This document shows, one piece after another, positions 50,922 through 64,000 of a stretch of 64,000 nucleotides of DNA (position 1 is the first letter of the stretch; each line of letters begins with the position of its first letter). The DNA comes from Capitella teleta (Eukaryota; Annelida; Polychaeta; Capitellidae): NCBI GenBank assembly GCA_000328365.1, contig KB291798.1, positions 1,298,697 through 1,362,696 on the forward strand, read 5' to 3'. Position numbers and translations under genes: made by a program. A model generated the notes under the pieces. That model was not told the DNA's origin. It saw only the letters and a list, made by a program, of their open reading frames with translations, and searched no databases.

Positions 50922-53112
50922 TAGATAAAACGGTCAGAATCAGAAATAAACCGTCAGAAAGCTAAAACACCGTCGGGGTGAAACAACAAAGAACCCCAAT
51001 TAAAGGGAATTCCCAGAGAGAAAAGAGAAGAGCGCAGGGTATCCCTAGCCCGAGTGAAGGCAGAGCATTGAAATACAAAATGGTGTCGGTAAAAAAAGAG
51101 AACAATACGAACATAAAGGAACAATAGAGGTGAACCGAGACAAATAAAATTTCAACGGAGGGCAATTAAGTGCAAAAGAGTAAAGTATAGTATTTACAGG
51201 AACAATAAGATGGAATACCCTGTGTTTAAAAGTGCCTGGGACAGATCAGCTCTGAGAGGATGAGTAGATGATTCCCACTCACCCTGCCAGAGCTGCAGGA
51301 TGTAAGCACAGACAGAAGAATAATAAGACTGGGAGGAGAGGGAGTCCTTTGCCAGGGCATCGGCCGCCTCGTTGCCCTGGATACCGCATTAAGTTTGACC
51401 AGTTTTATGGGCTAGTATCAACTGTGTTACTTGTATAACACACATTATTTGTTCTCCCCAAAGCCCTATTAATTGTTCATAAATCATTTTACGACAGAAC
51501 AAAACATACACTTTAGTCCATTGATTGACAATTTAACCACCAACTCATGACTAAGGGGGATTATAGTAAATCAATAGTAAGTAACGGTTCGAGTACCCGT
51601 ACAATTGACCCTTAAATGCACTACATAGTCAATCAAAACTTGACTATGACGTCACTAGCTCTCAAAATTCCGAACCAACAATATAAATGTAGTCAAGAAT
51701 ATGATTGCACACTTTTCATTGCACCACGCAGCACGCAGTTTGCGTGACGAGCAATTATCGAAGCCTTTGATTGATTTGCACCATTGCTGTGCTGTTTAAA
51801 CATTGCATTCGATCGATGCAAGACAAAATGCTGCCGGCAGTCAATGAGTGACCAAGTGCGCAATGCTTCGAACAGAGAAGAATCACAGTCACGATTGACG
51901 GCCGGTGTTGCATAATTACATTACACTCGACTTAAAACCCGGTAAATTGAATGGCTTCAAAATAAGACTGTGGCTTTAGAGCATTTTTATCACTGTGGAT
52001 CGAGTTATAATGACACATTAAGTGTACTTATTTAGTATTTACACCACGAGTCTCTCAGTGAAGTCGGTGCAAACTAAAGTACAGGGTGATATTCTGTTTG
52101 AAACAAATCTCTCGCTGAGCACATCCGGCTCTAACATTTCAATGATATCTCTTGTCTCAGAGGTATGTGAGGGCATATTTCCTTGCTATGAAGCTATATC
52201 AAGATTTTAGGCTGCATAGCCCATGGTGTGTAAATAGACTAATGCTATGCCAATGTAATTCGCAGTGCATGGTAGCATATACGTTTACAAATACAAACGC
52301 ATTTGACTGTAACCTGAAACTTCAAGTGGTTAAAGGTAATATTTAACAACGCCAATGATTATGTATAAAGCCGATGGTAAATACAGGTAACTACATGACT
52401 TGATTAGATATCCACACATACACACATCTGATTATAATGAGATATCCTTTAAAGTTATTATATAATCTCACTCTAACAATAAATACTTTATACTTGCAAT
52501 TATAAGGCATATTTATATCTACAGCCGTCACAATGGTCGAGCAAGTTATTCCAAAGAACTCTCTGAATCTCGCAATAAAAGACCAGATATATCCACACAA
52601 ACCTAGTGGTCGCTGTTTTTAATCAGAATGTCAGAAGTCAGCCACACATTACTAATCTGAAGTGGCGCTCGATGCAGAGCAAAGTGCGGCCGCCATATTG
52701 AAAGCGTAATCACATGATCCCGTTGCTATGCTCGAGTAAACCTACCCGCGTCGACCGTGCGTTCAAGTCCACTAAGCAAGAATCCAAAGATACTTGATGC
52801 TGCGAATGAGCATAAGAACAAAGAGCTAGGGTTTCGTGAGGCCGATTTCTCTGCTATGACGGGTGTATAAGTACTGTTAGAGCCCTCTCCACAAATAGGA
52901 GAGTCCAATATCGACTTCCTTCACGGTGATAGCTAAAACAGCACGCGGCAATGTTTGCAAACACCAAACCCGACACTTCTATACGCACTAAGTTATGCTT
53001 TGGTAGAAATCTGTCAGGAGCACTTTGCGAGTAGGTGTTAAAAATGCAAATCTTGAGATCAGTTTTATTCTGATTTCCTCCGTTATCACTTTCTTCTCGC
53101 AGATACCACGAA

Positions 53113-53712
53113 ATGGCATCCAGAAAAATGAATCTATCCAACGCAACGTACGTTGATTTCATATTTTGAAACTCCTATGATCAACTTATCCCATTAGGAA
53201 AGCGGAGATTTTCGATGCTTTCATGCAATACGACGCTGACAGAAATGGATACATCAGTTACGATGAGGCGCACACCATCTTGGAAGATAAACTTGGTTTC
53301 ATGCGCTCACAATCGGACGCCATGTTGAGGCTATACGACACCAATGGAGATGGACAACTATCGTACGACGAATTCGTCAACTTCTATTTCAAAGTGCAAA
53401 CAAAGTAAGATATTGATCATTATATTTAAATTAACTCCTCTTGATGCCTCATGCTGTAGCATGTTCAATAAACATAAGGGAAATCAAAATTGTTTAAATG
53501 GCATGCATTTCAGAATGGAGGAACTGCATGAAATTTTCAACGAGTTCGACACTGACAAGAATGGTTCGATTTCGATGGACGAGGCGAGGTGCGCTCTGCG
53601 GAACATGGCTTTTAAAGATGACGAAATTGAAGCTCTTGTTCGTTGCTATGACGCCAATGGGGATGGCAAACTCCAGTATGAAGAATTCGTCAAGATGTGG
53701 AATGCTAATTAA
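53113..53712 (+). CDS. Four-EF-hand calcium-binding protein (calmodulin-like)
   Basis: 146 residues in three exons (53113-53147, 53198-53404, 53514-53712), introns 50 and 109 bp. Four canonical 12-residue loops are visible: DADRNGYISYDE, DTNGDGQLSYDE, DTDKNGSISMDE and DANGDGKLQYEE, each with Asp at positions 1 and 3, Gly at 6 and Glu at 12, so all four should bind calcium. Length is like calmodulin (148-149) but the linkers and helices differ clearly, so it is a divergent calcium sensor or buffer rather than calmodulin itself. The start is the first ATG (MASRKMNLSN) and is followed by a GTACGT donor. Probably cytosolic; no signal peptide or obvious myristoylation site. Confidence 0.9.
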
Positions 53713-54893
53713 GGGGACACACCTCAAGCGCAGTGTACATAATAGACTCCCCCAGCAACTCACGGGTCTTTTCCATGTTGTATGATACTCAGTGACTACA
53801 TCGTTATACGCCAATACTGCATACTCATGTAATCATTCTTTTCCTTTCATTACTTCAGTTTCTTTTCATTTCCACAGTGATATCGAGCTGCAATCCTAAA
53901 TTTGTTATTGTATTTTATAAAACTTTATTTGATCTCGTGTTTATAGGTTACTGTTTTATTCTTCAATCATTGGTGTCTATTAGGCTAATTATGTGTATTT
54001 GCATATTATTAAGTTATAGAAATGAATCTAAATTGCACGATTATATTACATTTATATCAAGAGTTAAGTTATACACAATCAGATTGTAATTTTCTATAAT
54101 GGTCAGAAATTTTGTTGGCCAAAAGGGTATAATTATGCTACAAACAAGTATTAAGGTCCTAAAATGTCTCTACAACTAATTAATGTTTTAGTGCGCCCAG
54201 AAAAGAAAATAATAGCCAATGGGTGCTTTAATTGTTCAAGTGTACGTACACACAAAGAGACAATTGAGATGTGAGATCAAAATGTTAACTTGCAACTGTC
54301 TCAGTATACAAATTTCAGGGAAGCTAGCGTTGTGTCCTCATTTACCAGCTCATATGCATTGTGATCGTCTGGCTGCAAATTACAGTTTCACCCGCTCGTA
54401 GATCGGAAGCAAGATCCAATACCGTACGTTATGATTGTGTGTCTGGCAGTCGAAGGTAAGCAGATTCTCGAAGTGGTAATCAGCAATCTGGAGAATGAAA
54501 CCACGGATACATTCGTAATCATCACGGCAGCAGTTGTGGCATGAATGTGCTTTATGGTACATTTAGAGCCTGCGTGAGTCAATGTTACTTCGACCTGCAG
54601 TCGGATATCATTAATTTTGATGAACACAACTGTTTCAATACAGAGTGGGCCAGAAGTAGTCTATTTACTCCATGTTAAAGATCACAATGCTTTTCAATTG
54701 TGCTGCGCATTTCTGAGAAAGTGTTACAAAACAGATCGCAGTGTAAAAACCACGCTAAGATAAGAGAATGAAATACTTGGTATGGATAGTCTAACATGTC
54801 ATGCTGCTATTCCTATCCTTTCTATTCCAACTTCACCAACATTTATGCCGATTTATCTCAATTAATAGAGTGCACTCATCATTCTGCGATATT

Positions 54894-54941
<48 letters not shown>

Positions 54942-56929
54942 TGGCAAACCGGGCCCGGACCATGGGTAAGCTTCATTGACAGATTGAACGCATAATTAAG
55001 GCAACGCTCTCGTACTATTGTTTTGTTTGAGAGTGCTATGTTGTTGTGACAATAGCATTAAAGTTTATCTCCTAAAATCAGAAGAAGCAGAGAATGTGTC
55101 CTGAAGCGCCATACAAGAGATGGCATTCCTGAATGCTCGTTCAGGGGCTCATGTGATTTTGCTGTCTTTGCGATCACTCACAACTCGTATTTAAATGTTC
55201 CTCCCTCATTCAAAATATAATTTTTACTTCATTTCTTTATATAAATGGAAGCAAAATAACATAGTCAATCCATACAAAGTATTATTTTAGAGTCTTGTTT
55301 TTAACATGGAGTACTACTTATGGCCCACTCTGTGTAAGGCATCTCTACTTACACATGCAGGTATGCAACAAGTTGTATACTCGTACTGGCATTCAACAGC
55401 CCTTATCAGAACAGTAATGTCTGTGGATGCATGAGTCATTGAAACTATCATCCGCGTCTCTACTTGCAAAAGTATATTAGCATTAGTATGTAATTGATGA
55501 ACAAATAGCCAAAACATATTATTTCACGAATCATAATGTGTACACATCTTGTGATAGAATGCAATGTTTGTATATCTTTGTAATGGATACTCCATATATG
55601 TTTTGGTTGACATTTTCTTACATGTTTAGGCCCTGAGATATGCTTATTACTCCCTGGATCATGAATTGGCGTTTTTTTCAAGAAAATATCCGAGTTCCTT
55701 ATTCTGGTGAGTTCTGTTTTTGATGACAATAACCACACTACAGGGTTGCATTATTCCCCATTGAAACTTATAATTTGAAAGGGAACCTCACATGACTGTT
55801 TGATTAATCGTCAATATGACAGATGGTTGGTTTTACTGATGCTTTTTCCGACCAACATTGAAGACCAGAAGATGATATGGAAGCACGAAATTGCAATGAA
55901 AATGTTTGAGCAAGTTTCTGACACGAGACAATAAAATATAACACGAAAGCAGAAACAATCTCATTTTACTACCATCCAACAAGACATAATAATATAATAT
56001 AATATGAACAATGACAAATAAATTTTGCAGCACTATGATACATTCACAATAAATGATTATAAACCAATCACCATGGAACCTCAATGCGATTTTTCAGTCA
56101 ACTTTACATAGAGCTACACTGCTACCATGCTTATATTCGCGCCCAAATGGGACCACAACGTTACTGAAGGCGAAATTTGAGGTTTTGTCGACAATATTTA
56201 CGAGAAGCCCTTCTGGAATCCTTACGTCGACCAATAATGGCACACGATGAACATTTTTATGGAAACAACCAAAAGAATCGAGCGAATCCATTAAAAAAAA
56301 TTAATTCGTGTACGTGTATACAATTTTTCATCTCCTTACTTAGCAATAATGTTACTATTCACAACAATATTGCAAAGCTGACAAAATCCATGTTGAACAT
56401 CGCAGCCCGATCATAACTTGAAGAAGCATCTATTTTTGAGAAAGTGCTTTTTGTCAAAGAAGATTGTTCCGGATTATCCGGAGGTCAAAAGGTGAGATTG
56501 TTGGATAATCTTAAAAAGCTGACAACAATCAATGTAAACTAGAACACATTAATATTGATAATAATAGTTCGTTAAATATACAACAACAACATGTTCATTT
56601 TGCATTGTGCCGGACTATCACAAGGGGAGATATCAATGCATTAATTCATAAATATATGATAATGATCACGTGAATAATACATGTATACATATACAGCACA
56701 CCTACGCTTACAGCTTTGGAGCAGGACATTTTCATTTGCATGCGGAGATTGGATCGTTGGCCAACTTCTAACAACAAACGAACACCGAGCACACGAATGC
56801 CATAAACCTTTGTACACTATTGGACCATCGCGTGTAACGTGAGGTCATAACATTGTATTGCGTAATACTGTTTCAAAACATATCTCAAATTAAGCCTAGA
56901 CCATTCTCTTCCGCTTTCTCTCTTTTTAC
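53713..56929. other. Intergenic region between EF-hand and HDC genes
   Basis: AT-rich. No gene recognised on either strand. Contains the T tract plus repeat fragment at 54899-54980. Confidence 0.55.
54899..54980 (+). repeat. Poly-T (42) plus dispersed repeat fragment
   Basis: 42 T followed by gtggcaaaccgggcccggac and catgggtaagcttcattgac, a near match to the reverse of 5189-5228. The T run may be the tail of a minus-strand retroposon, the fragment its 3' end. Confidence 0.6.
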
Positions 56930-59900
56930 TCATGGCGTCATCACGTGACCACACACGTGACAAGTGACGCAGGTCTCTTCGCCCAATCCGTTGATGGTTT
57001 CGCTGGAAATAATTTTTTCGGCGTTCTTTTTCGAGTCATCATCGGCGCGAGCGACGAAGGCAGGCGCGGAATCTCCGTTCGTAAATCCTTCGGTGTCCAA
57101 CTCATACATTGAATCAGAGTCAAACGAACTGTCAAAGATCTCTTCAATCTTGGAATCAAGTGAGGCCTGCTTGAAGACGCTCATGTGAGTCGTTCTCCTC
57201 GACGGAGGCATCCGGCTCAGATCAAAGCTGAACTGCTTGTCGTGTTCTCGGAGTTTCTTGCGCGGACATAGGCGAATCGGACGCCCGTTAAAGTCGACCG
57301 AGTTACGCCCCAGCTCACGGGCATAATCGACGATGATGTCATTGGTATCAAAGAGAGCGGCGAAGCTTCCGTTGATAAATTTGGGCGACATAGGGACGTT
57401 GCTAAGGATTAGACTCATGCCGAAGTCCTTGCGCCGTAGACCCTCCCGTCGCAGCCGACCGGCGTAGGACAGATTGGTGTCTGCGCTGGTCTTCCTGAAA
57501 ACCAAGATTCGGAATAATTCATGAGGGGAGCTCCCTATTACGTAGATGGATAGGGATGGAATGGGCAGTGCAATGCATATAATTATAATTTGTGTAACTT
57601 ATAATGTGTATACACTCACTATGGATGATACAAAAACTTATACATGGTTAAAATTCAACAATCGTAATTGTCTTTAAATTTCGGAATGCATATTTTATCC
57701 TTCGTTACTACAGGTATAATTATTTCAAAACAGCCAGATGTCCTCTTTAATGTGACAAGGTAAGCCAGTGGGAAGATAAAGCAGACTTATACTAGGGTAA
57801 AAAAACGATTCATCAAGACATGCGCAAACGTGTGCTTAACCATATGGACACATTTTGTGAAACAACATATGCATCATAAACATGTGAAAGCCAAACGGCT
57901 AATCGACCAATTCCCAGTGATTCATTACGTCATGTATTCAATCGGGTATGACTGAAAAGTAATCAATTAAGTTGAATCTCCTTAAAATTACCAGCGTTGA
58001 TGAATGGTCAAACCTTAAGATGACACCATTTATAAGAGAGTACAGAAAAGCATAGGCAGGTACATGCATAACCGTATTCAATACATGCACACATACAACA
58101 CACACAAGTAACATGCAGCTAATGAAAACATATAAGTAAACGAAATCACGAATAAGGAAAACATAACATTTATTACAAGCAAGACAGGGAATGACACACA
58201 GAGAGGTTTGATCCGGGTGATATTGAAATATATTATTAAGGTGCCAGAATACTCCGAAGTCAGAGTGGAAAAAATGGATCATTTGGCTTCATGCATGCCA
58301 TGCTAGTACAGTCTGTCTCCAAAAGTCTACCACGGCAAGGCTGACCTGTGCACAAGCGTCAGGGAGTGCGGTACGCCTTCCTCTTCAGGGGCAATATCGG
58401 AGTCTTCCTCAGAGGCCGCTTTGTTATCCTTGTCGTCCTCAAGAACAGATCCTGCCATGGTCTGAATGATGCTCCAGTCACGCTCGATATCCTGTTCGGT
58501 GGTGTTGGTTGAAGTGACCGTGAAGCGGATGATGTATTTGCCCTTGATGGAAGCGGGCACCATGTGCACTTGACCCGTCTGGTTCAACCTCTTCAGCAGC
58601 AGTTCTGTCAATTCATCTTCACCCTGTCAAACGAAATAAATTACAGCTTAATTTAACGAGGATAAAATAACACCTGGCTTACCTTCAACCTGAAGACCAC
58701 CATGCCTAAATGACGCGTGGCGGGGATTTCAAATCGCTCGTCAAGGTTGACTAAATTCTCAAAATACTTAGCCATTTGTACCCCCTGTGGATGGAAAAGT
58801 TATTCAATGTTTGCGAGTGTTGAGGAGATGGTTTTACCCTTCTGACGTGTTTTTGCAGACCCGATACTCCAAAGGACCGCAGCACAAACCATAACTTCAG
58901 GGCCCGGAACCTCTTGCTGAGGGGGACTTGCCAGTGCTATATTAGAGTACAACGAAAAGAACATGTTGAAAACTGGTCCAATTGGTGTAATGGTGCATTA
59001 TGTGCGTTGTATACCAGATGAGATATCTAACAAAGAAAATAAAATGCTCACCATGTAGTCAATTGCAGCTCCTTTGATTGCATTGGAATAAGATATTTAC
59101 ATGAAGACATTAAGACAAATAAGGAAGTACGTGGATGGGAAAATGAACAGTGGCCGCATGTTGCGTTGACAGCAATGCCTGCACTGTTGATCAGTGTTTA
59201 CTTCGTCTTCCCCTGAGATTGGCAATTTCATTAAAACCCCATAGATTGGACATCGATCTCAAATTGATTGATTGATCTGTCTTAAGACAAAGACTCAGAA
59301 GAAGGAACATACCTGTGTTCTCGTGCTTCAGGTAAAGTGGCTGAACGTTGAAAGTGCGGTGCAGAGCACGGCTATTCTTCACCCTGTGATTAAAGTAATG
59401 GTAACGATGTCATCCACATGTGAACAAAAGCGCTCACCACATAGCAGTGCAGTCGAAATGCACCATCATCCACTTGGACGGATTGAACGCGAAAGAACTT
59501 CCGTACTCAGCGCCTTCAAGGTGATGGCGGAATTCGGGGCAAATGAACGACGTTCCCGCATACGCTGCGTCGATGTGCATCCAGAGTTCCTCTTCTTCGC
59601 CTGTGGTGACATTTGATTTGAGGTGTGGGGTGCAAAAAGGGCAACCTACATATGACACCCAGCTCCTTGAGGTTGTCAAAGGCGCAAGACCCAGTGGTTC
59701 CCAAGGTCGCGCACAGCTGATGGAGATACGCGATGTTCATGTTAACGTATGCCACATGTAAATAACTCACATAGAAAGGAACCAAGCCATTCTCCCGGTC
59801 TTCGTTAATGGCATTCCGCAAGGTGTCGCCACGCAGACTGAGATCTTCATCCGTTGGCAGAAGTCGCAGTTTAACCAAACCGATCAGACCCGCTTTCTCC

Positions 59901-62258
59901 ACAGAAGAATGAGCCTGTAAGATTACCCCACACAATCAAGCAATTTCAAATTCTTGCGACCACATACCTGGTCTGAGCAGTAACCAACCAGCCTTGCATT
60001 GATTTCAGCATCATGCAGGTCTGGGTTCGAAAGACGATATAGTTTGATGGCTTCACTTCTGGCAGCCAGTAAAGAAACGAATGTCGAGTCACTGGCGGTT
60101 GTCTGAAACGACGAAATGGTTGTGGATTGCTCATTGAATGAGTAAAGGCCAACCTGGATGACACCACCGCCCATTGTGGCCGTGTTACTATGAAGAAACT
60201 CTGCGGGCAGCCCCAGCATCTTCCCCAACCAGTCCATGACAATCGTCTCAAGTTCAGTGGCTGCCGGGCTGGAGGCCTGTGATTAAACATTGTCATTAAT
60301 CTATAAACAAGTGAGTTGTGAAACAGTTTTGTTTCTCTTAACTGCATGTATATGCCGTTTATGTCAAATGTACGATGAAAATATATTCGCTCAAGGAAAG
60401 CACTTCTGGTGCAACATAAGTGCCCTCAGGTGATGGAAGGGAGTAGGAAGGTATAATCACTTTGTTAATCAGGTATTCCCAGTTGCATTAAACGAGTTGA
60501 AAAACCAGATCCTCGGACACGACCACTAAGATCGTCTCAGAGTTCAAATGGACACTGGCCTTGTGTGTCCACGGGGACAATTGTGCCTCTCACTGATCAT
60601 CCACTTCCCTGGGGCGCTGGCTGGGAAGCACACAGGTGATCGACAGCACTCAGCCCCCCCACCCCCTTGCACTCATGTTTGGTCGCATTTACATGCACAA
60701 CAAAAGGGTGTCGTAATGAGGAATATACCTTACTTAATTACTAGTAGGTTGGCCGTATACCAATACGCGATTATTGCATTGTGTAATTTTACAAAAAAAA
60801 ATATTTATCGGTGTGCTCCAATTTCAAACACGTCCTCTCCAATACTTCGACAATTTAATCCTCCGCCATCAAGTATAAAATGAATAAATTCTACGCAGTT
60901 TGATTACTGATTAGTAACATGTAAGTTTGCACGACGGTTACCGACCCAGGTGAATCCCAGGCAGCCGATGGCATCAGCCAACATATCCCCAAGCAGAGAA
61001 GGCGCTGAGTTGAGCGCAGGGAAGTAGGCGTGCATGTGCGGACTTTGCCAATGTGTCATCTGAAAAGAAAGATACACTTTCAATAGTCGGAGAATCCGTT
61101 GCCATGTCAACCACACGACTTTCCCTGCGACCGATGCGCACAAACACCAATTTCCGCTGCGTCGGGGAAGCGAACGGCATTGTATCGAGAAGAGGTCTTC
61201 TAAGAAGACTACCACTCAATGCAATCGCCTCTTCCTTCGGACATGCCCCGCGACGAGAAACATTCACCCAGACTTGGCTTTTTTCGCATGTACATGGGCC
61301 CGCATTTCATAATGAACTGTGATTCAAAAGCTGCATGTCTTTTATTAAACAGCAACCAAATAAATAAAAAATAACGATTAAATTGATGATACTAAGTATT
61401 ATCAAGCAAGGGAGATAGAGTAATAAATTAATCAAATTTTATCCAATCCGTGTTTTTTTGTTTGTTTTTGTTTGTTTTTTTGTTTGTTTGTTTGTTTGTT
61501 TGTTTGTTTGTTTTTTTTTTTTACAAATAATGTTTCTGTGTGGTTCTTGTGCACGCAAATAAGCCCGACATCCCATGAGAATAAAGTTAGCCAAGAACAA
61601 TTAAACCCTAGAAGAATAATGAGATGCCTTATTTATCTATGATTGGACGACTCACCCCTGGCATAATGACTCTTTCGACATCATTAAATATGGCATCCCA
61701 TTCTTCGCCGGATTCAGGGCAAGCATCAGGAACGAGAGACTGCATGTAGCCAGGCTGCACATCAGGAAACACCCTGCGACTCCTGATATCCTGGAGGTAA
61801 TCTGCGATGTAGTCGACCATCTCTTTTCCTACAATGCAACAACATCAATCATCAAACCATGGTCATCAAAGTTATAATTAGCAGCGAGGGAGTTAGCTTA
61901 GGTCAGCATAGGTCGCCATTGAGATGCCAAGGAGCGGCACCCTCCCCCCATTCTTCATGGTGCGTAAGAAAATCTCCTCATCTGAGGAGGATTAGTCGCG
62001 TGTCTGTCGCTCATCAGAAACACTGCAGTCATAACACAGTTTTCGTTTTTATGAAAGGGCGTGATACTTCCTCTCTGGGTTCACAGTTAGACCCCCTCCT
62101 CCACCCTCTTCCTTTGCTTCTCCAGATTCGTGCTTCCGGTGTCAGCATTCAATGTTTGGATCACAAATGGTCTAAGTATGTTACGTGTTACACGATATCC
62201 ATGCAGCCGATGGTATTATAAACGTACCACAGGGTGGCTTCGAGTTATTTCGCCTCAT
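56930..62258 (-). CDS. HDC: Histidine decarboxylase (PLP-dependent, group II)
   Basis: Makes histamine from L-histidine. Exons: 62228-62258 (tentative), 61656-61828, 60946-61059, 60154-60276, 59968-60102, 59771-59914, 59650-59716, 59438-59600, 59313-59383, 59052-59071, 58838-58936, 58683-58784, 58346-58623, 56930-57494; 694 residues, human HDC being 662. Motifs: [71 protein letters not shown] and [13 protein letters not shown] with the PLP lysine at residue 305. PLSKRF puts Ser at 354, the HDC-specific residue (Gly in DOPA decarboxylase). With the proposed first exon both numbers equal those of the human enzyme, which supports that exon. The C-terminal 190 residues are an extension containing [17 protein letters not shown] and ending [13 protein letters not shown], a Cys/His cluster. 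Expected cytosolic, in histaminergic or enterochromaffin-like cells. Confidence 0.95.
61454..61523. repeat. (GTTT)n simple repeat in an HDC intron
   Basis: T-rich GTTT array of about 70 bp within the intron between the second and third HDC exons. Confidence 0.85.
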
Positions 62259-62794
62259 ATTAGGATCATTAAAGCGTATATAGGTGACAGGAGACAGGCG
62301 GCACTGATATCTAGCTATAACAACTCAGAACAGGACAAACTAGTCTATTTTATTCAAATCAGTGTCCTTTTTTATCAAACACCATCTGATATACCTGACC
62401 GAAAAGGTGGGAGCTATAACCTCTGATCATCAACTTGGTGCAAATCACACCCTGTGAATGAGACGATCGCCCTTCAGGTCGACTTAATCAGAGTTGACGC
62501 GTGTCCAATTGACTGCGATGCTCAGCGCCATCTTCCTTCATTATGCCCTGGGTCACGTGACACAAACGACGAACATGCGCAACACGGCTTTCCGTTGAAT
62601 GTGTCAAAGGCTGACTTATGTGAGCAAATCTGGGATAACTGACTGGTCTGCCCGTTCATCAGTTCGTCAGTCAGAGCTGCCAACCTTCAGCTATTGTTGA
62701 AGTCTTGCAACCAACTCTTTTACGCGACTACAGACATTTCAACAGATTATGTAAGATGGAGTCCTAGAAAAAAATTGACCGAATGGCGTTGGTA

Positions 62795-62837
<43 letters not shown>

Positions 62838-64000
62838 ATCCATGAGTATAACTATACTCAGTGTTGGCCACGCCCCTGCCCGTACTTGTTGTATCAATTA
62901 ACAATTTAATCGATGAAATGGTCAAAATGAATAATTTTAAAGTGTAAGCTTGTGCATGTTTTGATGAAGAATAAATGAAGAAGTAATATGAACTAGTTAA
63001 AAAACAAATATGATATGGTTCAATCTTTTATTAGTGCATTGTCTTGGTTATGAACTTCGGGCAACCCCTCGACGATTTCTGAATACGCCACTAACCATAA
63101 TGTATTCCATAGGTATTCAGTGCAGAATCATAATAACTGACAGATTTGAAAACGGATTTTAAAATACAAAGCCATATTATCATATCACTGCAGTGTATTT
63201 GGATACTGGCTGCCGATTGGACACCGCATCAACTTGATCAAGATCGCGTTACTTACATTCAAGAGCGTCCATAACATGGCCATGACAAGTGAGGTGCCGT
63301 CGGTCGATGAATAATTGCTCAGTTATCCAACTGACTCTTAAATCAGATTTGATATAATAATTATGAGATCGAGGGGTGTGCATTGGGCACGTGTAAAATT
63401 ACCATAGTATGAATAGTTTCCCCACCCTTCAAATCGTTGCATGTTCTACCCAAAGGAAATTATAAAATTCTAATTTATGCATGGGTCTGCTGAAGCCTCC
63501 GCACCAAATTGCACGGTGGGGGTGACAATGCCAGACTAATCTGTTTGTCAGCTGCCTCGCTTCGAAGTGTGGGGAGTGGTGAGACCTGAGCGCGATTAGG
63601 AGAAGATTAAGGAATTGATTTGGCATTATATCCCCTCAACGGTTTGTTGTCCCAAGGGCTCAATGGTGGGCTCAATACGTTGCACCCTTTACCCTCGTGA
63701 GTGTGTACCCTAAGCACAACATTGCTACCCAAGATGCAACAGGAAGTGTTCTTGTTTTTATCTCGCGCTAATCGGGGCAACTCTTTCAATTTCCTCGTAC
63801 ACCTCGGCATCACACACACTAAAGTACGTGCAACGCTTCCGTAATGGGCTCTTACACAGATGACGAAGGTTCAGGGCAAGTACTCTTGATTGTGGCAACT
63901 ATATGTCAAGTCAGCTCGCGTATTTTTGCTCATTTCAACCTGCTGCCTCCGGCAAGCGATACCAACAACACCTCGCAAGTGTTAATTCCCTCCTTGAACA
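62259..64000. other. Upstream flank of HDC to window end
   Basis: No gene recognised. If the tentative first HDC exon is right, its promoter lies here. Includes the (TA)n/T tract at 62792-62837. Confidence 0.5.
62792..62837. repeat. (TA)n followed by poly-T
   Basis: About nine TA units then 27 T. Confidence 0.9.

Larger units (their letters stand above)
48898..53112. other. Intergenic region
   Basis: No supported gene. It holds the (GTTT)n tract, SINE-like copy D, and otherwise AT-rich unique-looking DNA. Confidence 0.55.

Noticed and set aside
63257-63283. Alternative HDC first exon (MAMLWTLLN before gtaagt)
   Set aside because: It ends in phase 0, whereas the next exon needs one preceding base; the 62228-62258 candidate fits.

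Overview
The window is animal nuclear DNA, almost certainly from an invertebrate. Genes are split into many small exons by GT-AG introns, polyadenylation signals are eukaryotic, and LINE/SINE-type retroposons, simple repeats and long AT-rich intergenic stretches are present. The products are metazoan: a class I glucose transporter, a rhodopsin-type peptide receptor, histidine decarboxylase and coiled-coil proteins. Several introns are only 45-53 bp, and a few may be 32-34 bp, which implies a lineage with a very short minimal intron. I cannot name the species or phylum from sequence alone.

Layout. 1-2.6 kb: the 3' part of an endonuclease/RT LINE, itself hit by three copies of one short retroposon, each with its own target-site duplication. 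3.2-11.2 kb (+): a 12-exon SLC2A/GLUT-type transporter; its 5.3-kb first intron holds a single-exon antisense gene for a type II membrane protein resembling GT92 glycosyltransferases. 12.8-13.8 kb (-): a single-exon class A GPCR. 13.9-20.9 kb: no gene I can support, but several hairpins and short tandem repeats. 21.0-26.4 kb (+): a 15-exon gene for an 826-residue protein with a putative winged helix and a C-terminal nucleoside-phosphorylase-fold domain. 27.1-27.4 kb (+): a small unexplained set of exon-like pieces. 27.8-40.4 kb (-): a very large gene of about 40 exons for a coiled-coil and low-complexity protein, with a striking run of 24-33 nt micro-exons at its 5' end. 43.2-48.9 kb (-): a second coiled-coil gene with an acidic tail and apparently two alternative ends. 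49-53 kb: intergenic, with a fourth copy of the short retroposon. 53.1-53.7 kb (+): a four-EF-hand protein. 56.9-62.3 kb (-): histidine decarboxylase, identified by the PLP lysine context and the diagnostic serine, with an unusual cysteine-rich C-terminus. 62.3-64 kb: intergenic.

The genes do not form an obvious pathway. Functional themes are sugar uptake (GLUT), membrane glycosylation (GT92-like), peptide or amine signalling (GPCR, histamine synthesis), calcium binding, and two neighbouring same-strand coiled-coil genes with similar architecture. The most interesting item is the nucleoside-phosphorylase/winged-helix gene. The most interesting structural features are the serial retroposon insertions and the micro-exon array. 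Exon boundaries were placed by hand from splice consensus and phase continuity; those with frame conflicts are flagged in the entries.
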